This document shows positions 1-11,288 of a DNA stretch of 64,000 nucleotides, one piece after another. The DNA lies in NCBI GenBank assembly GCA_000310025.1, contig FN649736.1:2109415-2173414 (forward strand), read 5' to 3'. The notes beneath the pieces were generated by a model. The model saw only the letters and a program-made list of their open reading frames with translations. It made no database searches and was not told where the DNA came from. Source of the DNA: Ectocarpus siliculosus (lineage: Eukaryota; Sar; Phaeophyceae; Ectocarpales; Ectocarpaceae). Position 1 is the stretch's first letter, and each line of letters starts with the position of its first letter. The translations under genes and the position numbers were made by a program.

Positions 1-3000
1 TTGACGGGGGGGGGGGGGGGGGGGTAAATGACACCATAATAATAAAATAATAACGACAGCATTGGGCTACCGTTCGCGTGTTCGAAACACTTCACACGGT
101 ATGAATGCGCTACGAAACACGAAACGGTGGCTGGTGGTCCCGCCTGTACAATGGCATAGCCGAATAAAAAAGCCAGGGCACAAAACACAAAAAAGCCGAG
201 GGAAGCACACGCTCAATGGACCAAAAGCTCTCTCACCTGGTTGAAGCTGGGGAGGAAGAGCAGTGTGTAGAGGATTAGCTGCCCGGCGTACAGCGCCGAG
301 TTGAAGATCATGTAGCCCAGCAACAGCTGCCGCTTGTACACCCGCGCCGACAGCCAGTGGCGACGAGACTGCTCGCCGCACGAACACGGGCCGGGCCGGT
401 CGAGGAAAGCCCCGGCATCCGCGTCCGCGTCGAAACAACCCGACAAGGAACGGTAGCGGTAGCATGGGTGTGCGAATGGGTCCATATTGTTAGCATCGAC
501 CGCACTATCCGGCTGACCAATGAAAAGACGCCAGTCTCGCTGCCGCTGACACCAGAAAGGGCTTCTACAAGTCACGATTTGGGACCCCGTGAGGGGGGAA
601 TCGGCATGTGTATGTGTGTGTGTGTTTGGTGGCACGGCGTCGACCGCGCTGACCGGTTGGCCAATCACAGATGTCGACCGTATCGCAGGACAACAAAAAA
701 ATGAATACCTATTCGTAGTTCGCGGGCTCCCCGGAGAGGAGGGCCTCGGGGGAGATAGTAAGACACCAACACCACTGCGTGGCGGAATGTCTCTCTTGCG
801 GAATCTCCCGTGTATTGAGAATTGGCGCGCCAACCGGCTGCGAGATGAGAACACATCAGTGTGTGTGTGTTTGTGTGTGTGATTCTGTAGCGTGTGAGCT
901 GTGCGACTCTGGCGGACGAGTCGGGAGCACGAGGTGGAGAAAAACCCGTGGTGCATAGGTTATCTTTGTACGTATTTTGAGGTACATGTGCGGGCTGTTG
1001 TGGCAACATCTGTCGAACCTCTTAAGGAACACGTCAATAGACTACCTGCGCTTTCGATCGTACATAGCGGCGCCAAGCGCGGGCGTGTGGCTTCCCCAAA
1101 ACCCGACTAAAACAAATCGCTCAAAAGGAGGCACACAGGGCACAGGGCCTTTGCGATCAGCACAGCAACCGCCTAAAACCGCAACCGCAACAAAGCAACG
1201 CCGACAGCAACCCCCCCAAATCGTTCATGTACCTGCAGGAAGGCCTCCGCCCAGACGACAGCCAGGAGGCTGTAGGCGCTCACGATCATGAAGTCCGGAA
1301 GATCGAACAGGACCTACAATCGACGGCCGGTGAGCAGAAGCGACGAGGTCGCAAACAAGAGGTAACCCCACACGGGCAGAGGCAAGCACCGTCACTACGT
1401 GGAACCAGAGCGCAGAGTGAGCGCCTCAACACATGACAGCAAGTGTGGCAAGGACCCCATCCTTTCAACGGCCTTCCCTGCCACACCCCTCTTGCGTCGA
1501 TTCTCGGTGGGCCGCCCTAGTTGGGCGTGAGGTTTTTCGAGAGCAATTCCGCGATGAAATTGACGTGAGACAGGCAAACAACACTCGGACGGGGTTTCGA
1601 TTGTCCATACGTACACCACACGCAGAGAACCTGCTGCGAAGGGGGGAGGGGGGGTCGTGGATCATGGTGTTTTATGCCATCACGTCTCCGTTCCCCCAAG
1701 AAGCGCCGCATTAGAAAAAAAAAAAAACACCAAGTTTCCCTTGCAGCAACAAGAATTGCAGTGGCACAAGAACACAAGCTACGTACCACAACACAGCAGA
1801 GCTGGTGATAGCATGCACCACACGGGTCATTTTCATCCCAGCTCAAGTCAAGCAATATGAATGACTTGTGCACGCGAAGCATGCAGGGGACTCGACAAGC
1901 CTGAGGCATGGTAGGGTACACACCAGCATGGTCTTTTCATAGAAGCGCTCATCAGCGTCGTTCTGCCAAGAGCGTCTGGACGACGATCCGTCACCGCCAA
2001 CGCTCCGCATGTTGAGGGCGCCGATCGTCATGAAGCCCATGGTGCGCGTGAGGCACAGCAGCAGCACGCTCATGGCGAACAGCTTCTTGGTGTCGAGGGA
2101 GCGGGACTTCCCGTGCAGCATCCTCAGCTTGCCCAGCGCGTGCAGGAAAGTTGCCTGCGTCGTGCGTGGATGAGGAGAGCAAGATTTTGAAACAGCGGCC
2201 GCTCCGTGTATCCGAGGTACTTGTACGAGCGAAAAATCATGTTCATCGCCACCCCCTACAATTTACCTCTCACCAACACAGCCTCACGGCGACGCTCGCA
2301 CACAACTCAAAAATGACGTTCACGAATGGGAAAGAGAGGAGGTCACGCCCGTGAGCATGCAAACATGCATTTGTTGCATCTGTCCTGACGGAAAACGAGC
2401 GGCAAAGCAGGCGCAGTCACGCGAACAACGCAAATTCGAAGCCCAGAGCCCCGGGTGGAGCACCACACCTCTGACATGTTGTTATTAATAGGTACTTCGA
2501 AGTATATCTCAACAAACCGTGTTGTACGTACAGAACAGCGTGACCGCTACCACATCAGCTCCGTAGGTAGTGCCATATGTATTCCACGCATGACGTCACA
2601 CCGCCGCCACCGCAGGGGCCTCAAGATCACTGAATTTCCGTCGTGTTTTGGTCAACTCCTATATATGTTGTACTTTGAGATAGATCAACGAAGCCTCTTG
2701 CTGCGGCATAGCACAACACCCACGCGTCTTTAGACCCTCGCCGTCTCGATTCGTGGCTTATGACAGTCTCACCGGTTTACGTATTCGTCGTATTTGTGCG
2801 TGTATACAACACAATAGCGGGGTGTTCGGATTTGATTGACCTCTGAGATCGGCCAGCTAAATAAACGCCATGCCGAGAACGCCCACACCGATCACGACGT
2901 AGTTGCAACCCCCCCCAGAATTAATCTCGATCTCCACACCTGCTTGTGGGCTCTTCGGAATTGGGAAGACTTTCTAAACTCCGAGAATGAGCTCTCGTTT

Positions 3001-3965
3001 GAAACGACCCATATGTATTCGACACTATGGTCCCGTCCTCCACCGCACCAACATAATGTGTGTAACAAAGCCATTCGACGAGTATATATGCCACAGGGAA
3101 CACCTATTTACACACTGCAGCATGTCCTTGCAGGTTCTGTATCTCAAGCGCAACATCAACGAGTTGAACCGGCGGCCTGCCGGTACTAGATATCACACGC
3201 TGCAGGTGTCACCAGCAACGCTGTCCCGGACAGAGGTCTACGCAGGTTAAGCAAACAACCTGCCAAGGTATAGAATCGTCTATTTTGGCTATTTTGGGGA
3301 TTGGGTTGCCAAAGTATAGAATTGTCTATTTTGGCTATTTTGGGGATTGGGTTAGGGGTGGAGTCTGCGTACGTCCTGCCTGTTTTTTTTTTCGCAAAAA
3401 TCTTACTTGCTGGCTTTGCGTAGGTAATGCGTCCCAGACTACCTACATGACGCTGAGCGCCACGAAGCCAAGGCGTTCTCGGGGGAGAATACAATGGCAA
3501 CTACAGCAGTATACTGCTGCTGTGACCAAACGAACGATCGCGAGCGAGAATGCCTTTCTTTGACTGCCTGTGCTGACGAAATTTGGAAAAAGCGACCGCA
3601 TGGCACGGAAAACATCCGCACGGAAAACATCGCCTCGCGGATGCGCAAAAGAGCTGGAACACGACGTGGGGGTGCTTTGCGATTGAACAAGACGAACCAT
3701 AACATACATTCGCATGTCTTGGAAGTACGGACGTAATCAACTGCTAACACCAGGTGGCAGTCCTGGTGTGCGCTGTACAACCAAGCGACAATCACCAATC
3801 GCCCAAAAAAACTCAAAGTCAATTCCGGGTCCTCCTCGTCTCAGATACTGCTGCGGATACTCTCACACTACAGGGACCCGACGTTGAGGACGGAAAACTT
3901 ACCCCGTACAGCAGCGACATGATCAGAGGCGCCGCCCCGAGCTGGGCGAACATCACAGGCACCAT
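1..3965 (-). CDS. THH1/TOM1/TOM3-domain (GPR137-like) multi-pass membrane protein, 3' end outside window
   Basis: Seen: four exons with consistent phase 0 junctions, 3965-3903 (start ATG), 2154-1924, 1313-1233 and 368-237, giving 169 residues before the gene leaves the window. Each intron begins GT and ends AG. The segment LFDLPDFMIVSAYSLLAVVW followed by AEAFLQ is the hallmark of this family (plant TOM1/TOM3 have LP..F...Y.LLVLFWAE), and hydrophobic stretches flank it: TM1 in exon 1, LFAMSVLLLCLTRTMGFM in exon 2, LLLGYMIFNSALYAG in exon 4. Known: family members are seven-helix proteins of endomembranes, often vacuolar or lysosomal; plant TOM1/TOM3 are host factors for tobamovirus replication and animal GPR137 acts at lysosomes. 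The start places TM1 almost at the N terminus; no other in-frame ATG is available, because a TGA lies eight codons upstream with no AG between. A further 5' exon cannot be excluded. It diverges from the PNGase gene. Confidence 0.82.
3261..3352. repeat. Two-copy 46-bp tandem duplication
   Basis: Copies at 3261-3306 and 3307-3352 differ at very few positions and share the core TATTTTGGCTATTTTGGGGA. They lie in intron 1 of the TOM1-like gene. Confidence 0.9.
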
Positions 3966-5501
3966 CGTCCGCCGTCCAAATGCAGATGTTCAACGTCAAC
4001 AGCCTTTCTCTCTGTCTACAGCCGATATGACTGCAGCCGCCGCCGTAGTATGATAGCAATATTGCGATGGCCCTACAATGACCTCTCGCCCCACTTTGTA
4101 ATGGATCGGGTTTCCTCAGCCGTTGGCCATAGCCACACCCCAGCCCAGAGCCCAGAGCCGCTATTTGTGCTACGTCGTTGCGTGCACGAGCCCCCCAGCG
4201 GCAACAGGTCATCACATCAACACAACAGGTGGACCGCAATATCGATTCCACGTCGCCCCCTTACACCAGGGGTTCCGCGACGTCGAGTATAGTGGCGAAG
4301 GCCAAACAAAGGGATACCTAAAAAAAGGTACAGGTACATGTGTATCCCTTTGGCGGAGGTCTTTCATCTGGCAAGCAAGCACGGCTGAGCGGAGGAGCGG
4401 CTCTGGCTGCTGTGTACTGTAGATTCGCAAGGGCATACATCTCTCGTGTGAGTTTCTTTGCTGCGAGAGAGAGCGCGACTTTCTCGCAGTCAAAACGATG
4501 TTGTTACGACAACGTCCTCATGTGCTGTTCCTCTGCTTCTACGCAAGCTGCTGCTGTGTTCCGATCAGAAAATCCTCATGCGGAGCGTTTCTCGTTCGAA
4601 CGACACAAAACATGCGCAGCCGCAACGACAACGACAGGATCACCAGCTCTGGCACCCGGCTCGAAAAACAGGTACGTTTCGATGCCCGTATTCACAGGTG
4701 TCGTTTTCGTGCCGTGGGATTGATGGAGTGATGTAGGAAATCTTTATCTTTCCTTACCCGACCCGTGATCAAAAACACATATGTCATGCATACAAGTACA
4801 GGTTCCCGGTTCATGATTGTCAAGTTCTTGGCTGGTATGCTGCTGTACAGTAGTCTACACGTCGAGTCGTATGCATATTCTGGAGACGCATGGGGCCCGG
4901 TAAGCTACCCTTGATTCGAGACGTTCTGCGCTTTGCATGGGGTGAGAGTTGGTACGCGGGCTTGATACATAGCAACTGTGCACGTAAAGTCGGTATGGAA
5001 ACCGATGAATCCCACAGGACTGCTGTGGTTGAACGGCATCGGGCACGGACACCAAACAGCTATTGCAGCGCTACCATACTGCTGTAGCGTCTACGATGCG
5101 CGCATCTCCACAAGGTTTTCATTCTGACTCGGCCGCCACCCACTCACCACACCCAGACTGCAATTCCCCTCCCCCGCGCCCCCCGATAGGCACCCGTTCC
5201 GGTACGGTGTCGTCATCGCAACGTCTCGAAACAACAACGGCCCTTCTGGGTCTTCGCAAGAGGTGGAGGCGGTACCGGGCGACCACCACGTCTGGGTGGA
5301 GGCGCCTACGACAACGCTGAAGTAGGATCTCCTTCAACGATTCCTGCCGCTGCTGCTGCTGCTGCTGGCGCAACCCCAACCGAGGCAGAGGAGGAGCCAA
5401 TACCGGGAGGCAACAGCGTCGCCTCAGCGGCATCGGCAGACGACGCGAGCGGCATCGACGACAGTGATGGCAAAGCGGAAGACGATGGCGAGAACGGCGG
5501 C
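3966..5501. promoter_or_regulatory. Divergent intergenic region between TOM1-like and PNGase genes
   Basis: About 1.5 kb separates the start of the minus-strand TOM1-like gene from the first ATG of the PNGase reading frame. No convincing exon of another gene was seen. The reading frame that feeds PNGase exon 1 is open back to 5190, just after a TAG at 5187-5189, with an Ala-rich then Asp/Glu/Ser-rich stretch from about 5330. The PNGase 5' end may therefore extend into this interval. No TATA box could be assigned confidently. Confidence 0.4.
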
Positions 5502-8500
5502 ATGCCTGCTGCCGCCGCCGAAAAAGAAGAGGACGGTGAGCTGCGGCCCGGGCAGGCGCGGGTCTTGGAGTGCCGCATGGAGACGGCAGGTGGAGGTGAG
5601 ACGCTGTACGCGTGCCTCGGGGACGACGTTTCCAAGTTCACCGTATTCCTAGAATCAGCAGTCGCGAGGGGGCTCGGCGATGAGCTTGGACACAGGGGGG
5701 CGGAATCGTCTTCTGCGGCGGAAGGGGTGGCACAGCTGCAAGTCGTCGCGAAGACCGTGGACCTTGCAGACGAAGGAGTCAAGCAGGGCTTGGAGACGCT
5801 GTGGAAGGAAGGCAGACTCTTGTCTCAGGAGAGCGATCCAGCGGACGTTTTGCGAGGGCGGGAGGTGCGTCATGGTTCCAGCGGACGGAAGGGTCCGTTG
5901 GAAACGTAGGGGGCGCTATGAACCTCGATTCCCGAAGCGGGGGTCGTGTGCGCTGTCCGGCGATGTTGATCGTGTAACTGCCCCCGGTCAATTTGTTTTC
6001 CACGTTATCGAGGGAAGAAAGCGTACCGGCACGTGAGGGTACGAGTTTCTCGTAGAACCGACGCGTGTGTCGAATCCACCGAAAAACGTCAAGCGTGTGC
6101 CGGGGTTTGAGGGCGCTCGCCGACGTAGAGAACCTTCGTGAAGAATCGCGTTTGTGTTGGTAGGAACACAGCATCTACACAGGGCATGGATGTGTGGATG
6201 CAGCGGCTCCCTTGGTGAAGACGACTAGGACAGTACCTACTTAAAGCAGGGACAAAGCAATACCTAAGGCCAACCCCCCACGACCTCGAACAGCGACGAT
6301 ACCAACAACAGAGACTACCAGGCTCCCGTTCGCCACGCGCGCGCATGGCTTTTGATACGGCTGCGTGGGTTCGCACCTGCATCACCCTCCCGCCCCCCCT
6401 ACACACACCCTTCCCACACACCGCACGACCGCCCCCCCGCTGTGCCCCCCCCCTTGCTGTCCCCATGCAGCGAAATTTCTCCGAGCGGCTGTCGGCTTAC
6501 ACGAACAGAACCAAGTTCGACCACTGGGAGACAATCCCTCCCGAGCGATTGCTAGACACCGTGGAAGAAGGTTGCGGCGCGGAAGCTCGGACCCTCAGTG
6601 TCTTTGACTCTGGCCGGCCGGTGGAGGAGACCCTCTCTTCGATAAAGGCCATTCTCGAATGGTTCAGGCAGGTAGGGGAGTGGGATTGTGTCCCTCATCT
6701 ACCCACCCACCTGCTTGACTATTTTTCTGATGGGTGGCAAGTTACAGAGTTGTTTGTTTGGAGGCGCACGTTTGGAGACAAAATACATGATCTATCAACA
6801 ACAGGTTTGCCTTATTTTCATATGCTCTTCTTCAAAACGTGGTTCTTGTAGCTCTTACTGAAAGACCCGGCTGTCGGTCGCTTGGGCTCGCCGTCAAAGA
6901 GATTGCCCTGCAGGATTAGGGTTTGATCACAAAATTCTTCAGAACCCACCGCGGACTATGCACGCCTCGGTAAGCAACCTCCTCGTTCTTCTGGTCCATA
7001 CATCCTACTGGGCCTTGTCGAGCTCCACCCCCTCCCATGAGAGTATGTTTGTTGTTGATGTTGTCCACCATTTCCATCTCTCTATCCAGTACCTCCCTCT
7101 GCCCTCGTACCGATCTAACGCTTGACGCGGTCGATTCTCCCATGACCAAACTTGATAGCCGCAAACAACCGTCTGCTTTTTTTTTTCAACAGGACTTCCC
7201 GTACTACTATAGCGGGTGCCACGCGTGTGGGAACGGCGACAACAACACGTTCGTGGGCTACGTCTACCCGACGGCGGAGGAGCGAGAGTTTCGTGCCGGG
7301 CTCGCGGAGGTGTACCTCTGCTCGTCGTGCGGCCACGTTAGCCGTTTCCCGCGGTACGTGAGATTGCCTTTTTTTGCTGGCTTGGTTTCCGTGCCTCACG
7401 TGTGTAGCACCACTTCACGGACCGGGGCGTGGGAAGAAACGGGCTAAGGTTTTCGCTCAGGGGCAAGTGGAGCAGGGCGGGGTTCATGAGATGGACAGAA
7501 CGCATGGCTCGAGTGAAGGTGCCCCACTACTGGCATACCCCCATGCCATGCACACCGCGTGTCGGGTTTTCAAGACTCGGTTACGGGTTGCACGAGACGA
7601 CATGATCCGGTCTTGCCACATTCCCATCGTGGTTACCCCTTCCAACCTGCCCCCGCCCCCCCCGCCCTTGCTACCCGTCGTCAGTAGCCTAAGGCGGTAC
7701 AAGCTGATTGCGTGCTGGTTGATCGTTGGGCATCGTGGTACTTACTGTACTGGTGCATCGTTTTCGATTAGCATTGTGGAGCGTTTGAAGTTCTTTTCCT
7801 CTCTTTATTGTTGTTGTTGTTGTTGTTGTTGATACTGTGGTGTGCGATCGTGTCACGGCAGGTACACCGCCGTTTCCAAGGTGTTGGACACCCAGAGGGG
7901 GCGCTGCGGGGAGTACAGCGTACTCATGCTGCGCCTGCTCGAGGCGCTGGGGTACACGTGCCGCTGGGTGGTGGATTGGGCCGACCACGTGTGGGTGGAG
8001 GCGAGGGTGGACCGGCGGTGGGTTCACGTCGATCCGTGCGAGGTGCGTTGATGAGCCAAAAGAGCCGCAGGAAATCGATGGACGGTAACCGGGGGGTGTA
8101 CATGGTAGTGCGTGGTCTAGGCACGGGTGGGGTGGGGGGGGGCTCCAGAGGTTGCTTGCGTCGCTCTGCGATTGGGCAGTTGATCTTGCGTGACTGGGAT
8201 CAATCAAGGAGGTGAGGGTGCGCGGGCATCGGAGGTTAGCGACAGTTTGAGTACAAGTATGTGGTTGTGTCGTGCGCGCGGCCGTGGCTTGTCCGTGTTG
8301 GCTGGCTTTAGCTTGATCCTACATGTTTTCGGGTTCGTTGCCGGGGGGGCACAGGAAAGAGAGTCGGTCATCATCTGCGTCTTCGTGTCCAGTCAGGACC
8401 TGAAACGCTCGAGAGAGAACGCCGTGATGCACCTGGTATGCAGACAGCTAGACGTGCGTGCGTTGCCGTCGCGCGACGCAGCTGCCGTGACCCATTTTTT

Positions 8501-9702
8501 GTTGTCCGGACCTCGGTCACGCAACAGCAACGGCTGGGTGGTCCTATTGGTACCCTCGCATCGCCTTCGCCTTCTTTGGTCTCTAGATTTTGGGTTCGAA
8601 TCTCTCCGGAGCGAACCACTCGTAATTCAGAGGAGGGCTGCCTGTTGAGCCCTTCCCGCGTTCAAACGTGAAGGGCAGCACCGCGCTAGGAAAGGCGTTT
8701 TTTGTGTGTGTGTGTTTTCCCTTCCTCCTGCGTGACCCCGGCTGGTGTGTCAAAACATGTATCGAAAGGTGTAGACTAGAGCCGGAATAGGTGGGACGAA
8801 GGCACACACGTGCACACCGTGACACCCACATGTAAGCGCTGTTTCTATTGCTGTGTTGGTCGTGGTGTAAGTGGCTCTCTCGTTGTTGCTGCTGTTGGTG
8901 GAGTTGCTGACGTCATCTTGTGTTCCTGTGGCCTCGTTTTTGGTCCGCAATGCGGGCTGATCCATCGACACAGCCTTCTGAATAGTTCACGCGATTCAAT
9001 GCGTGCTTGCAACGTGCCACACCCCAGGCTGCTGTCGACGAGCCCCTGATTTACGAGTCCTGGGGCAAAAATCAGACATACATCCTTGCCTTCAGCCCCA
9101 CGGAAGTAGTCGATGTCACGGAAACGTACACCAGGTATGAGAAAAAAGGGTTACCGTTTAACGAGGGGGGCGAGGCAGGGATATGAGACAGGGAGAACCG
9201 AATGCGCGTCACCTATTGTGGCAATCGTCTTTTTTTTTTACCACCGCCTTCGCGATGGACACATATCATACCGCATTTCCGTGTGTGTCTTTGTTGTTAG
9301 CATCGACCAATGCGGTATGTATAAACAGAAAACGCTTGTAAAGGACATGATCTGGGACCCACTCCGTGGATGTGCCTTTGTGTTTTCGGAAAACCTTTCG
9401 CACTAGTCTACGGCTTAGCTGATTCGTCTCCCATGCTTCAGCAGTACGCCTGTGAAGCATCTGTGTGTATGAAGCATCTGTGTGCCCTCGTCCGTTCCGA
9501 CTAAAACCAAGCTTCGCCCGCCTTGTTACTCGATATTGACTTGTCCTTGTCGGGCTTCTTCCGGCGGGGCCTTGGTTTCGCTTGCGTTACTGTGTACCGC
9601 AGCGATTTTGAGGTGGCCAAGGCTAGGAGAGATGTCGACCCCGAAACCATGGCAGCGCTTCTCGCCGAGGCCACTGAGACACTGCGGCAGAAGAAACCAT
9701 GA
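5502..9702 (+). CDS. PNG1: Peptide:N-glycanase (PNGase), cytosolic deglycosylase
   Basis: Function known for the family: removes N-glycans from misfolded glycoproteins exported from the ER, ahead of proteasomal degradation. Seen: six exons, 5502-5864, 6471-6671, 7193-7353, 7862-8042, 9028-9134 and 9603-9702, all junctions GT/AG with matching phases, 370 residues. Exon 3 has the two zinc-binding pairs CHAC and CSSC. Exon 4 carries the transglutaminase-like core: Cys257 in RGRCGEY, His284 in WADHVWVE and Asp299 in HVDPCE, spaced 27 and 15 residues apart. Exon 5 has the family signature EPLIYESWGKNQTYILAFS. The last exon ends in a short helix (AKARRDVDPETMAALLAEA) and TGA. The length is close to yeast Png1 (363 aa); no PAW domain follows, and the N-terminal 120 residues do not show a clear PUB domain. 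The first in-frame ATG is used; an additional upstream exon is possible since the frame is open to 5190. Confidence 0.93.
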
Positions 9703-9761
9703 AGTTGTGCCGCAACACTGGCGAAAAACGGTTGGTTGTTGGGTTGCGGCGAGGGAGAGAG

Positions 9762-9812
<51 letters not shown>

Positions 9813-11288
9813 AGCTTCGGGAGTCTTTGAGGAGAAGACGAATTGGAGCGATATCGCCGATGTGTTTGACTGCTACCGTCAACACGCGGTAGTTCGAATG
9901 TTTGCACGAGCAGCGAGGAAGGCTGTGGTTTTAAATAGTATCAATATATAGGAGGAAGGTCCGACGTGGAGGCGTTGTCCGGGGCGACCGCAGACCTAGC
10001 GACCACCCTACAAGACTTTTTCCAATAGGCGCAGCGATATAGGCGCTTTTCCCCACACACTTTGATCCTACAGTAGTGGCTTTAGCAGATACACGCGGAG
10101 TTGGGAGAGGGGTGTCGCTGGAGCGAATGAATAACACTCGGACCCACGCGAACAAGCGGTGAAGCCCAATATTCCCTGCCCAAGGAGGGGGGGGTGGTAT
10201 CGATAGCCCCAATAGGGACCATTGCATGGCTGGTTGCCTACGTGGACCACATCCTGCGGTAACAGCAAATAGCCTTGTGTGTGAGTGCGCGCCGACACAC
10301 TTGCCCGGTGCCGGCAGCACATGGACGGGGCGATCACCCCACGTATCAATAGCAGCGTTGGAAACGTTGGCGGTTCCGAGATTGTCGCCTAGTTTCTTGT
10401 AATGACGCGAGTGGTCTATCGTGTGTCTTTGACGAAGTAGAGGTTCGGGTACCGAACACATGGGGTGTGCGGGGCGTTCAACACCAAGAAGGCCTGTCTC
10501 GGTGATGTCGGCCTACCCTCAGCTGTGGCCAAGAAAGAGGTCACCGTGCATTCACCACCTCAGCACCAAAACAGCTCTTGACTACATGGTCGTGGCAGCG
10601 AAAGAAAATACGTGGTGGGGACGGTTTGACAGACCCCGCCGGGTGTCCCCCCCCCCCCCCTCTCTCACTGTACCCCCTGTTGCCCTCGTTCCGGGCCGTG
10701 CGAAGATACCCGGTGTAGGCAACCACTGCTGCCGGTGGCACTTCAGACTGACTGACAACATAAACAATAGAACGACATACACCAACAGAAACGAGTCGAC
10801 CGAAGTCCGACGTCGTCGCCTCCTCCTCCTCACAGCCACAAGAAACTGCAGGAGGAGGAGGAGTTCCAAACGGCAAACAACCAGGGTCTTATGTACAAGC
10901 CCTCCGCACACAAGCAACGTTACCTCGTCAAAACCTATCTACGACACATGCACATGGCAAGGTACCACCGGGCGAGGGGCGCCCAGATTCGTGCCTTCAG
11001 CAAAACCCCTGTCGGGAAAAAAAAAAAAAACTCATCGCAAGGCACACGCGTTCGCTAGCCTATCTTGCGCGGTCTCTGCAGGAAACGTCAGTGGAGGAGA
11101 CCACTCCTCCCGTCCGCCACTGCGGTTCCTCGTCGTAAAAAAGGTCAAACTACAATTCACCGCTGCATGCGCGCGCGCACACAAGGCGCCGATCGCCGTG
11201 ATTGGGTGCCTGTCTGCTCTCCTGCGGCGTGAGACACCCACCAAGCGCTGTCTCATTCTCCTTGGGGGCTCCGTGGAGGTGGGGGGGG
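9703..11288. other. Convergent intergenic region between PNGase and HUS1
   Basis: Shared 3' flank of two genes that point at each other. It contains an AG dinucleotide microsatellite at about 9762-9809 and a C-tract near 10650. No exon recognised. The 286-aa frame at 10460-11320 has no domain and overlaps the last HUS1 exon antisense, so it is not called. Confidence 0.6.
9762..9809. repeat. (AG)n microsatellite
   Basis: About 24 uninterrupted AG units just downstream of the PNGase stop codon. Confidence 0.95.
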
